Positions 1 to 7,534 of a stretch of DNA of 64,000 bases are shown piece after piece. The position numbers were made by a program, and so were the translations under genes. Each line of letters begins with the position of its first letter. Positions within the stretch are counted from its first letter, which is position 1. The stretch comes from Cupriavidus taiwanensis LMG 19424 (lineage in GTDB: Bacteria > Pseudomonadota > Gammaproteobacteria > Burkholderiales > Burkholderiaceae), in the NCBI RefSeq assembly GCF_000069785.1, contig NC_010530.1:614001-678000 (forward strand), read 5' to 3'. Below the pieces are notes generated by a model. It was not told the DNA's origin. It did not search any database and was given only the letters and a program-made list of their open reading frames with translations.

Positions 1-126
1 GGCCGCATCGGCGGCGCCTCGCTTGCGCCGCACCGCCGGGCAATCTGCCCGATCGCGGGTTAACCCCAGTCAATTTTTACGCCGTCGTTGTCTATAGTCG
101 TACCTGTGTTCAATATCTAAACCAGT

Positions 127-142
127 GTTTCATTAGTAAAAC
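127..142 (+). promoter_or_regulatory. Candidate operator (near-palindrome) of the Rieske cluster
   Basis: The 16-mer GTTTCATTAGTAAAAC is 12/16 self-complementary and differs only at its two central bases from a 16-mer at 15051-15066, in front of the molybdenum-hydroxylase cluster. It lies 78 bases before the probable first start codon (221), downstream of a TATAGT -10-like hexamer at 93-98. Both clusters encode a nearly identical IclR regulator, so I infer an IclR operator. Bases 1-92 show only a small hairpin (CGGGCA-N3-TGCCCG, near 38-52) and no gene. Confidence 0.5.
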
Positions 143-220
143 GTAGCGCGGCAACCGGAAGACGGCCAGCCGCACACGCGGAACACGGTCCCCCTGCTGC
201 AAGACATGGAGCCAAGCGCA

Positions 221-526
221 ATGGAAAGCCTCTCGTACAACCCGAACCTGGTGCCCTGGGAGCGTCCGGCGCCGAACAACGTGGCAGGGAAGGGCCATAT
301 CGAGCGACCTGGCAAGGTCGCCAACATCGTCTGGCAGACCCGCGCCAGCGCCCCGAGCGCCTACGAGAACGCGCTGGGCGACGCGCTCGAAGCCGCCTTC
401 GAGGGCGGTGCGCAGAACCCGCAGGAGATCGTGCGCGCGTTCAACGCGGCCGGCTTCCTGACCGTCGACAGCCAGCCCTGGACCGAAGAGCGCTTCCTGT
501 CGGAAATGCGCCGCCTGGGCGCCTGA
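221..526 (+). CDS. Small conserved protein, possible recombinase-like HTH
   Basis: A 101-residue protein that opens the + strand catabolic cluster, 39 bases before the Rieske oxygenase gene. The start at 221 is preferred to the in-frame ATG at 206 because GGAG at 208-211 sits 9 bases before 221. The N-terminal half is Pro/Asn-rich. The C-terminal 50 residues alternate short helices around NPQEIVRAFNAAGFLT and WTEERFLSEMRRLG, which resembles the helix-turn-helix of 'recombinase-like HTH' proteins that I recall next to Rieske oxygenases. No catalytic motif or signal peptide is visible. It may regulate, or act as an accessory to, the oxygenase, but its function is unknown. Confidence 0.7.
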   Translation: MESLSYNPNLVPWERPAPNNVAGKGHIERPGKVANIVWQTRASAPSAYENALGDALEAAFEGGAQNPQEIVRAFNAAGFLTVDSQPWTEERFLSEMRRLGA

Positions 527-565
527 GCCCCAGCCGCCCCAGCACAGCGTCTTAGCGAGAACCCC

Positions 566-1627
566 ATGGAATCGAACAAGCAAGCCCGCGCCGAAGCCCG
601 CCTGAATACCGGCCTGCGCAACTACTGGTACCCGGTCGCCGCCTCGTGGGCCGTGACCCATGCTCCCATCGGCATCACCCGCCTGAGCCAGAACATCGTG
701 CTGTGGCGCGACGGCGCCGGCCAGGTGCATGCGCTGGAAGACCGCTGCCCGCACCGCGGCGCGCGGCTGTCGATGGGCTGGAACCTGGGCGACCGCGTTG
801 CCTGCTGGTACCACGGCGTCGAGGTCGGCGGCGACGGCCAGGTCAAGAGCGTGCCGGCGGTGGAAAGCTGCCCGCTGGAAGGCCGCACCTGCGTGCGCAG
901 CTACCCGGTGCAGGAACAGGCCGGCGCGATCTTCCTGTGGTTCGGCGACCAGGCTCCGCAGGGCGAGGGCAGCCCCGACGAGCTGCGCCTGCCCGAGGAA
1001 CTGGTCAGCGAGGAACACAGCCACTTCCTGTGCGTGGCGCACTGGGATTGCAACTACCGCTACGCCATCGACAACGTCATGGACCCGATGCACGGCGCCT
1101 ACCTGCACGCGGTGTCGCACTCGATGGCCTCCGGCGAGAAGTCCGCGGTGATGCAGATCCGCGAGACCGAGCACGGCCTGGTGTTCGAGAAGACCGGCCA
1201 GCGCGGCGTCAACTTCGACTGGGTGGAATTCGGCGAGACCGGCACGCTGTGGCTGCGCCTGGCGATCCCGTACCGCGCCAAAGTCGGCCCCGGCGGCCCG
1301 TTCGGCATCGTCGGCATGGCAACGCCGGTGGATGAAGACCACTGCATGGTGTTCTTCTGGCGCACCCGCCACGTGCAGGGCTGGGAGCGCGACGTGTGGC
1401 GCTTCCTGTATCGCAACCGCCTGGAGCAGCTGCACTGGGACGTGCTGGAGCAGGACCGCGTGGTGCTGGAAATGATGGCCCCCAACGCGCGGGACCACGA
1501 GATGCTGTACCAGCACGACGCCGGCATCACGCGCGTGCGCCGTCTGCTCAAGCGCCGCGCCGAGCAGGAAGTCGCCGACGAGCCGGTGGCGATGCTGAAG
1601 CCCGCCGGAGCTGCCAGCCATGCCTGA
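566..1627 (+). CDS. Rieske non-haem iron oxygenase, VanA-like large subunit
   Basis: Oxygenase component of a Rieske aromatic hydroxylase or O-demethylase (353 residues, normal for the VanA/phthalate-oxygenase type). The Rieske [2Fe-2S] site is visible as Cys61-Pro-His63 and Cys80-x2-His83. The mononuclear iron site follows as Asp173-x2-His176-x4-His181 within NVMDPMHGAYLH. Electrons should come from the VanB-like reductase at 10126-11082 in the same cluster. The next gene overlaps its end by 8 bases, indicating translational coupling. VanA-family enzymes demethylate or hydroxylate aromatic carboxylates; the actual substrate cannot be read from the sequence. Confidence 0.93.
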   Translation: MESNKQARAEARLNTGLRNYWYPVAASWAVTHAPIGITRLSQNIVLWRDGAGQVHALEDRCPHRGARLSMGWNLGDRVACWYHGVEVGGDGQVKSVPAVESCPLEGRTCVRSYPVQEQAGAIFLWFGDQAPQGEGSPDELRLPEELVSEEHSHFLCVAHWDCNYRYAIDNVMDPMHGAYLHAVSHSMASGEKSAVMQIRETEHGLVFEKTGQRGVNFDWVEFGETGTLWLRLAIPYRAKVGPGGPFGIVGMATPVDEDHCMVFFWRTRHVQGWERDVWRFLYRNRLEQLHWDVLEQDRVVLEMMAPNARDHEMLYQHDAGITRVRRLLKRRAEQEVADEPVAMLKPAGAASHA

Positions 1628-2393
1628 GGCCATCAAGAACCAAACGCTGCTGGCCGGCCGCAAGGTGCTGGTTACCGGCGCCGCGCGCGGCCTGGGCCTG
1701 GCCTTCGCCACCTCGCTGGCCGAAGCCGGCGCCAGCGTGGCCATGGCCGACATCCTGGCCGAGCGCCTGCAGCAGGAAGCCGATGCGCTGCGCGCCCGCG
1801 GCCTGAAGGTGGTGCCGGTCACGCTGGACCTGTCGGACCCCGCCTCGGTGCAGGCTTGTGCCGACGCCGCGGTGAAGGCCCTGGGCGGCCTCGACGGCCT
1901 GGTCAACAACGCTGCCGTGACCGACTCGGGCGGCCGCGCCGCCAGCGCCATCGACATCGCCACCTGGGACCGCGTGATGAACGTCAATGTGCGCGGCACG
2001 TGGTTGATGACCACGGCCTGCCTGCCGGCGCTGCGCGCCAGCGGCCGCGGTGCGGTGGTCAACCTGGCCTCGGACACGCCGCTGTGGGGCGCGCCCAACC
2101 TGCTCGCCTACGTGGCCAGCAAGAGCGCCATCATCGGCATGACCCGTTCGCTGGCACGCGAGCTGGGCCGCGACCAGATCACGGTGAATGCCGTGGCGCC
2201 GGGCCTGACGCTGGTCGAAGCCACCGAATACGTGCCGCAGCACCGGCACGACCTGTACCGCGAGCAGCGCGCTATCTCGCGCGAGCAGCTGCCCGACGAT
2301 GTCTGCGGCGCGGTGCTGTTTGCCTTGTCCGACCTTGCCCGATTCGTGACCGGCCAGACGCTGGCGGTCAACGGCGGCTTTGTCATGCATTGA
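1620..2393 (+). CDS. Short-chain dehydrogenase/reductase (classical SDR)
   Basis: NAD(P)-dependent oxidoreductase of 257 residues. The Rossmann glycine motif TGAARGLG is at residues 19-26, the NNAA motif near 96-99, and the catalytic residues Ser151, Tyr164 and Lys168 have canonical spacing (YVASK). Asp44 after the second strand favours NAD. The start overlaps the Rieske gene by 8 bases. It probably dehydrogenates a hydroxylated intermediate formed by the oxygenase, for example a cis-diol or alcohol; this is inferred from position. After the stop comes a 163-base gap holding a REP-like element. Confidence 0.92.
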   Translation: MPEAIKNQTLLAGRKVLVTGAARGLGLAFATSLAEAGASVAMADILAERLQQEADALRARGLKVVPVTLDLSDPASVQACADAAVKALGGLDGLVNNAAVTDSGGRAASAIDIATWDRVMNVNVRGTWLMTTACLPALRASGRGAVVNLASDTPLWGAPNLLAYVASKSAIIGMTRSLARELGRDQITVNAVAPGLTLVEATEYVPQHRHDLYREQRAISREQLPDDVCGAVLFALSDLARFVTGQTLAVNGGFVMH

Positions 2394-2434
2394 TCCAGAG
2401 CATCCCCCTTTTTCATGACCACACTCGCACACCA

Positions 2435-2506
2435 CCGTCATTTCCGCGCAGGCGGGAATCCAGCGTCTTTAAAGACACTGGGTCCCCGCCTCCGCGGGGA
2501 CGACGG
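2435..2506. repeat. REP-like palindromic element
   Basis: Two hairpins built on CCGTCATTTCCGCGC / GGCGGGAATCC and GTCCCCGCC / GGCGGGGAC are joined by the palindrome GTCTTTAAAGAC. The ends are inverted (CCGTC...GACGG). A related element is at 10021-10110 in the same cluster. These are dispersed intergenic palindromes of the BIME/REP kind, able to form RNA hairpins between co-transcribed genes. Confidence 0.8.
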
Positions 2507-2556
2507 TATGCGGGTGGCGTCGTGAATTCCGAAGACATTCAATCGAAGGAATCCAA

Positions 2557-3093
2557 ATGAGCGATCTTTCCCAACAGCAAAACATCAAGCGTTCCTGGGA
2601 CCAGCCGGAGGGCGCCTCGTTCGACCAGTGGATGGAAAGCCGCGTGGCGCGCTTCTCCACGCGCAAGTACGACTGGGACGCGCTCAAGTTCCAGGCCGAC
2701 TACGACCCCAAGTACCGCCGCGCGCAGATGCGCTACCTGGGTACCGGCGGCACCGGCGTGGCGGCGGACACCAACACCGTGCCGAGCGAGCATTTCACGT
2801 TTTCCACGATGATCATCCCGGCCGGCCATGAAGGCCCGTCGCATCTCCACACCGACGTGGAAGAGGTGTTCTTCATCCTGCGCGGCAAGATCAAGCTGAT
2901 CCTGGAGAAGGACGGCGAGCGTTTCGAAACCATCCTGACCGACCGTGACCTGGTCTCGGTGCCGCCGGGCGTGTACCGCGAGGAAATCAATATCGGCGAG
3001 GAAGATGCGCTGATGTGCGTGATGCTCGGCGCCAAGAAGCCGATCACGCCGACCTACCCGCCAGAGCATCCGCTGACGAAGGTCAAGCGCTGA
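2557..3093 (+). CDS. Single-domain cupin protein
   Basis: A 178-residue cupin. Motif 1 is intact: GPSHLHTDVEEVFFILRG carries metal ligands His96, His98 and Glu102 or Glu103. In motif 2 (PPGVYREEIN) the expected fourth ligand His is Arg141, so any metal would be bound by two His and one Glu. Small cupins in aromatic clusters act as dioxygenases, isomerases or lyases on ring-cleavage products. The role here is inferred only from its place between the SDR and the IclR regulator. The gene follows a REP-like element and starts at ATG 2557 in a context with AAGGAAT upstream. Confidence 0.85.
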   Translation: MSDLSQQQNIKRSWDQPEGASFDQWMESRVARFSTRKYDWDALKFQADYDPKYRRAQMRYLGTGGTGVAADTNTVPSEHFTFSTMIIPAGHEGPSHLHTDVEEVFFILRGKIKLILEKDGERFETILTDRDLVSVPPGVYREEINIGEEDALMCVMLGAKKPITPTYPPEHPLTKVKR

Positions 3094-3124
3094 TCCGCCA
3101 TCGGTCCGACCGCACGCCCCGACC

Positions 3125-3976
3125 ATGAGCACCAACGCCATCCCGACGACGCCCGCCGCCAGCGAGACCCCGGACAAGTACATCGTCCCGGGGCTGGAGC
3201 GCGGCCTGCGCCTGCTCGGCGAGTTCAGCAGCAAGGACCGCAGCATGTCGGCCGCGGAACTGGCGCGCCGCCTGAAGGTGCCGCGCTCCACCGTGTTCCG
3301 CCTGCTGGCCACGCTGGAAATGCTGGGCTTCGTCGAACGCGCCGATGGCGGGCGGGATTTCCGGCTGGGCATGGCGGTGCTGCGGCTCGGGTTCGAGTAC
3401 CTGGCGTCGCTGGAGCTGACCGAGCTGGGCCGCCCGCTGCTGGAGCGGCTGCGCGACGAGATCGGCTACCCGACCAACCTGGTGGTGCGCGACGGCCGTT
3501 CGATCGTCTACGTGGCCAAGGCGGTGTCGCCGCGGCCCTTTGCCAGCTCGGTCAACGTCGGCACGCGGCTGCCGGCGCATGCCACGGTGCTTGGGCGCGT
3601 GCTGCTGGAGGACTTGTCGCTGGCGGAACTGCGTGCCCTGTATCCGGAGGCGCAGCTGGAAGTGTTCTCCGACAGCACGCCGCGCACGGCCGATGCGCTC
3701 TTCGCCATCGTGCAGCGCGACCGCGAGCGCGGCTACGTGCTGCAGGAAGGCTTCTTCGAATCGAGCATCTCGACCATCGCCGCGCCGGTGCGCGACCGCA
3801 CCGGCAAGGTGGTGGCGGCGCTGGGCGCCACCATCCCCGCCGCGCATATCGATCCGGAACAGCTGGACGCGATGGTGGAGAAAGTGCGGAACACCGCGGG
3901 CGAGCTGTCGCGCCTGCTCGACTACCGGCCGTCGCTGCACAGCGCCGGCAAGGTCGTGAACCTGTATCGGGAGTGA
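3125..3976 (+). CDS. IclR-family transcriptional regulator (copy A)
   Basis: A 283-residue regulator. An N-terminal winged HTH spans about residues 24-85 (SAAELARRLKVPRSTVFRLL as recognition region) and a C-terminal IclR effector domain follows, with the AHATVLGRVLL region typical of PcaR/PobR-like proteins. It is about 85% identical, by hand alignment over some 250 residues, to the IclR at 20698-21561, with an almost unchanged DNA-binding helix. It lies inside the catabolic transcript and probably controls it through the near-palindrome at 127-142. Effectors of this family are usually aromatic acids or ring-cleavage products. Confidence 0.92.
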   Translation: MSTNAIPTTPAASETPDKYIVPGLERGLRLLGEFSSKDRSMSAAELARRLKVPRSTVFRLLATLEMLGFVERADGGRDFRLGMAVLRLGFEYLASLELTELGRPLLERLRDEIGYPTNLVVRDGRSIVYVAKAVSPRPFASSVNVGTRLPAHATVLGRVLLEDLSLAELRALYPEAQLEVFSDSTPRTADALFAIVQRDRERGYVLQEGFFESSISTIAAPVRDRTGKVVAALGATIPAAHIDPEQLDAMVEKVRNTAGELSRLLDYRPSLHSAGKVVNLYRE

Positions 3977-3981
3977 GGACA

Positions 3982-4785
3982 ATGTCCATGATTGAACTCG
4001 GCGGCAAGGTTGCCGTCGTTACCGGCGGGTCCTCCGGCATCGGGCTGGCGACCGTCGAGCTGCTGCTCGAGGCGGGCGCCGCCGTCGCCATGTGCGGCCG
4101 CGACGAAGCCCGCCTGCGCGGCGCCGAAGCGCAGCTGCGCGAGAAATTCCCCGGCTGCCGGCTTTATGCCGCCACCTGCGACGTGCTCAGGCCGGAACAG
4201 GTTGCCGCCTTTGCCGCCGACGTGCAGCAGAAGCTGGGCAACGTCGACATGCTGGTCAACAACGCCGGCCAGGGCCGCGTGTCCACCTTTGCCAATACCG
4301 AAGACGCGGCCTGGATGGACGAACTGCAGCTCAAGTTCTTCTCGGTGATCCACCCGACCCGCGCCTTCCTGCCGCAACTGGAGCAGTCGGGCCAGGGCGC
4401 GATCGTCTGCGTCAACTCGCTGCTGGCGCAGCAGCCCGAACCGCACATGGTGGCAACGTCCGCGGCTCGCGCCGGCGTGCTGAACCTGGTGCGCTCGATG
4501 GCCACCGAGTTCGCCCCCAAGGGTGTCCGCGTCAACGGCATCCTGATCGGGCTGGTCGAATCGGGCCAGTGGCGCCGCCGCTTCGACGCGCGCCCCGAAG
4601 AAGACCGCCACCTGGACTGGGCCGCGTGGACCGCGCGCCTGGCCCGGCAGAAACATATTCCCCTTGGCCGCCTGGGCCTGCCCGTCGAGGCAGCCCGCGC
4701 CATCCTGTTCCTTGCCTCGCCGTTGTCTTCGTACACCACGGGCAGCCATATCGATATCTCCGGAGGACACTCCCGTCATGCCTAA
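3982..4785 (+). CDS. Atypical SDR-fold protein lacking the Tyr/Lys pair
   Basis: An SDR-fold protein of 267 residues from ATG 3982 (ATG 3988 is also possible). The cofactor motif TGGSSGIG (residues 14-21) and NNAG (93-96) are intact. The catalytic tetrad is not: Ser146 is present, but the Tyr position is Thr159, the Lys position Arg163 (ATSAAR), and the helix-4 Asn position Lys118. Classical SDR proton transfer through Tyr-Lys is therefore unlikely. It may be a non-oxidoreductase SDR, such as a binding protein, lyase or isomerase. Its last 8 bases overlap the TPP-enzyme gene, suggesting coupled translation and perhaps a functional partnership. Confidence 0.88.
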   Translation: MSMIELGGKVAVVTGGSSGIGLATVELLLEAGAAVAMCGRDEARLRGAEAQLREKFPGCRLYAATCDVLRPEQVAAFAADVQQKLGNVDMLVNNAGQGRVSTFANTEDAAWMDELQLKFFSVIHPTRAFLPQLEQSGQGAIVCVNSLLAQQPEPHMVATSAARAGVLNLVRSMATEFAPKGVRVNGILIGLVESGQWRRRFDARPEEDRHLDWAAWTARLARQKHIPLGRLGLPVEAARAILFLASPLSSYTTGSHIDISGGHSRHA

Positions 4786-6493
4786 TCAACACCAGTACGA
4801 ACAACAGCAGGTTACCGTCGGCTGCGCCATCACCGCGTTCCTCGAGCAGTGCGGGGTCAAGGCCGCGTTCGGCGTGATCTCGATCCACAACATGCCGATC
4901 CTCGACGCCATGGGCGAGCGCGGCAAGATCCGCTTCGTGCCGGCGCGCGGCGAAGCGGGCGGCACCAACATGGCCGACGCCTACGCCCGTACCACCGGCG
5001 GCCTGGGCGTGTGCCTGACCAGCACCGGCACCGCCGCCGGCAATGCCGCCGGCGCCATGGTCGAAGCGCTGACCGCCGGCACGCCGATGCTGCATATCAC
5101 CGGCCAGATCGAGACGCCGTACCTGGACCAGAGCCTGGCCTATATCCACGAAGCGCCGGACCAGCTGACCATGCTGAAGGCCGTGTCCAAGGCCGCGTTC
5201 CGCATCCGCAGCGCCGACACCGCGATCAGCACCATCAAGCTGGCGGTGCAGACCGCGCTGACGGCGCCGACCGGCCCGGTCAGCGTGGAGATCCCCATCG
5301 ACATCCAGGCCGCGCTGATCGACATGCCGGCCGACCTGCAGCCGCTGCCGGTGCCGCAGCACGTGCCGTCGGCGCACGCGCTGGACGCGCTGGCCGAGCG
5401 CCTGGTGAAGGCCAGGCGCCCGCTGCTTTGGCTGGGCGGCGGCGCGCGCCATGCCAGCAAGCAGGTGCAGCGCCTGCTGGACCTGGGCTTCGGCGTGGTC
5501 ACCAGCACCCAGGGCCGCGGCATCGTGCCCGAGGACGATCCGCGCTCGCTGGGCGCCTTCAACCTGCACAAGCCGGTCGAGGCCTTCTACCAGACCTGCG
5601 ACGCGATGCTGGTGGTGGGCTCGCGCCTGCGCGGCAATGAAACCCTGAAGTACGAACTGAAGCTGCCGCGCCCGCTGCTGCGCATCGACGCCGATCCCGC
5701 CGCCGAAGGCCGCTGCTACATGAGCGATTACTTTGTCAGCGGCGACGCCGCGCTGGCGCTGGATGCGCTGGCGGATCGACTCGAACAGCGCATGCAGATC
5801 GACCCGGCCTTCGCCGCCGACCTGCGCCGCGCGCACGACACCGCGGTCAACAGCCTGGTCGACGGCCTGGGCCCGTACTCGGCGCTGGTGCAGGCGCTGC
5901 AGGGCGCGGTCGGCCGCAACTTCAACTGGGTGCGCGACGTGACCGTGTCGAACAGCACCTGGGGCAACCGCCAACTGCGCATCTTCGACTCCCGCGCTGG
6001 CGTGCATGCGCTGGGCGGCGGCATCGGCCAGGGCCTGGCGATGGGCATCGGCGCGGCGATCGGCGCCGCGGCCACCGGCTCGGGCAAGAAGACCTACACG
6101 CTGGCCGGCGACGGCGGCTTCATCCTGAACCTGGGCGAGCTGGCGACCGCGGTGCAGGAACGCGCCGACATGGTCATCGTGCTGATGAACGACAAGGGCT
6201 ACGGCGTGATCAAGAACATCCAGGACGCGCAGTACGGCGGCCGCCGCCACTATGTGGACCTGCATACGCCTGACTACGCCACGCTGGCGAAGTCGCTGTC
6301 GCTGCGCCACGCGCGCGTCAGCAACCTGGCCGAGGCCGGTGCCGCGCTCGAGGCGGCCAAGGCCGAAGCCGGCCCGTTCCTGCTGGAAATCGACATGCTG
6401 TCGATCGGTTCCTTCAAGACCATCTTCGCCGGCCCCCCGGTGAACAAGGACAACGAAGAGCCGGCCCGCGAACAATCCACCGTCACCGCCTGA
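4778..6493 (+). CDS. TPP-dependent enzyme, acetolactate synthase/decarboxylase-like
   Basis: Thiamine-pyrophosphate enzyme of 571 residues with the three-domain order of the acetolactate synthase/benzoylformate decarboxylase family. The N-terminal Pyr domain has the activating Glu59 in ARGEAGGTNMADAYAR. A central domain follows, then a C-terminal PP domain with the TPP/Mg motif GDGGF...VLMNDKGYG. The start at 4778 follows CGGAGGA and overlaps the SDR gene by 8 bases. With the downstream aldehyde dehydrogenase it may decarboxylate a 2-oxo acid to an aldehyde that is then oxidised. That pairing is inferred; carboligase activity is the alternative. Confidence 0.9.
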   Translation: MPNQHQYEQQQVTVGCAITAFLEQCGVKAAFGVISIHNMPILDAMGERGKIRFVPARGEAGGTNMADAYARTTGGLGVCLTSTGTAAGNAAGAMVEALTAGTPMLHITGQIETPYLDQSLAYIHEAPDQLTMLKAVSKAAFRIRSADTAISTIKLAVQTALTAPTGPVSVEIPIDIQAALIDMPADLQPLPVPQHVPSAHALDALAERLVKARRPLLWLGGGARHASKQVQRLLDLGFGVVTSTQGRGIVPEDDPRSLGAFNLHKPVEAFYQTCDAMLVVGSRLRGNETLKYELKLPRPLLRIDADPAAEGRCYMSDYFVSGDAALALDALADRLEQRMQIDPAFAADLRRAHDTAVNSLVDGLGPYSALVQALQGAVGRNFNWVRDVTVSNSTWGNRQLRIFDSRAGVHALGGGIGQGLAMGIGAAIGAAATGSGKKTYTLAGDGGFILNLGELATAVQERADMVIVLMNDKGYGVIKNIQDAQYGGRRHYVDLHTPDYATLAKSLSLRHARVSNLAEAGAALEAAKAEAGPFLLEIDMLSIGSFKTIFAGPPVNKDNEEPAREQSTVTA

Positions 6494-6505
6494 GGGAGAC
6501 CCGCG

Positions 6506-7306
6506 ATGCTGCATGTGTCCATGGTTGGCTGCGGCGCGATCGGCCGCGGCGTGCTGGAATTGCTCAAGAGCGACCCGGACGTGGTGTTCGACGTGGTGAT
6601 CGTGCCGGAGCACACGATGGACGAGGCCCGCGGCGCGGTCTCCGCGCTGGCGCCCCGCGCCCGTGTCGCCACGCACCTGGACGACCAGCGGCCCGACCTG
6701 CTGGTCGAGTGCGCCGGCCACCATGCGCTGGAAGAGCACATCGTGCCGGCGCTGGAGCGCGGCATCCCGTGCATGGTGGTGTCGGTGGGCGCGCTGTCCG
6801 AGCCTGGCATGGCCGAGCGGCTGGAAGCCGCGGCACGCCGCGGCGGCACGCAGGTGCAGCTGCTGTCCGGCGCGATCGGCGCCATCGACGCGCTGGCCGC
6901 GGCGCGCGTCGGCGGCCTGGACGAGGTCATCTACACCGGCCGCAAGCCCGCGCGCGCATGGACCGGCACGCCGGCCGAGCAGCTGTTCGACCTGGAGGCG
7001 CTGACCGAGGCCACGGTGATCTTCGAAGGCACCGCGCGCGATGCCGCGCGGCTGTACCCGAAAAACGCCAACGTCGCCGCGACGGTGTCGCTGGCCGGCC
7101 TGGGGCTGGACCGCACCGCGGTGAAGCTGCTGGCCGATCCGCATGCGGTGGAGAACGTGCATCACGTGGAAGCGCGCGGGGCGTTCGGGGGGTTTGAACT
7201 GACGATGCGCGGAAAGCCGCTGGCGGCGAATCCGAAGACTTCGGCGCTGACGGTGTTCAGCGTGGTGCGGGCGCTGGGGAATCGGGCGCACGCGGTATCG
7301 ATTTAA
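6506..7306 (+). CDS. nadX: L-aspartate dehydrogenase-family protein
   Basis: A 266-residue protein of the aspartate dehydrogenase (NadX) family, which interconverts L-aspartate and oxaloacetate/iminoaspartate with NAD(P). The Rossmann motif GCGAIG is at residues 8-13. The C-terminal part carries TARDAARLYPKNANVAATV and the His-rich NVHHVEARG segment of this family. It starts 12 bases after the TPP gene stop, with GGGAGA upstream. No NAD-biosynthesis genes are near, so a role in the catabolic pathway, such as amine or imine handling, is more likely than NAD synthesis. The symbol reflects the family name only. Confidence 0.82.
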   Translation: MLHVSMVGCGAIGRGVLELLKSDPDVVFDVVIVPEHTMDEARGAVSALAPRARVATHLDDQRPDLLVECAGHHALEEHIVPALERGIPCMVVSVGALSEPGMAERLEAAARRGGTQVQLLSGAIGAIDALAAARVGGLDEVIYTGRKPARAWTGTPAEQLFDLEALTEATVIFEGTARDAARLYPKNANVAATVSLAGLGLDRTAVKLLADPHAVENVHHVEARGAFGGFELTMRGKPLAANPKTSALTVFSVVRALGNRAHAVSI

Positions 7307-7322
7307 AGGACCGACGGTTTGC

Positions 7323-7448
7323 TCCCCTCTCCCGCGCGCGGGAGAGGGGCCGGGGGAGAGGGCAGGAGTGTGCCAAGCACGACGCGCGTCACTCCGTGAA
7401 AAGCGCCGGCCCTCTCCCCCACCCCTCTCCCGCAAGCGGGAGAGGGGA
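7323..7448. repeat. Paired inverted CCCCTCTCCCGC palindromes
   Basis: Two copies of a palindrome lie in opposite orientation about 85 bases apart. The first is CCCCTCTCCCGCGCGCGGG followed by AGAGGGG and a G-rich flank (7324-7365). The second is its mirror arrangement (7409-7447). The same paired layout recurs at 11111-11282 and a single unit is at 25149-25190. They fill the 228-base gap between the aspartate-dehydrogenase-like gene and the aldehyde dehydrogenase, and could stabilise or terminate transcripts. Confidence 0.8.
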
Positions 7449-7534
7449 GTCCCGCCGCAGCTTGGGTGAGGGCATCGCAACGAGATTACGCAGGAAGGCC
7501 GGCAGCGGCAACGACAGACTTAGCAGGCAACGAC

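Noticed and set aside
6506..7306. NAD biosynthesis role of the aspartate-dehydrogenase-family gene
   Set aside because: No nadA, nadB or nadC is nearby and the gene is embedded in a catabolic operon.
4532..7480. A very long open frame antisense to the TPP-enzyme and aspartate-dehydrogenase genes
   Set aside because: It is His/Arg/Gln-rich nonsense produced by high-GC codon bias opposite well-supported genes, and no domain is recognisable. The same applies to long antisense frames at 16143-18713, 29954-32755 and 56880-59474.
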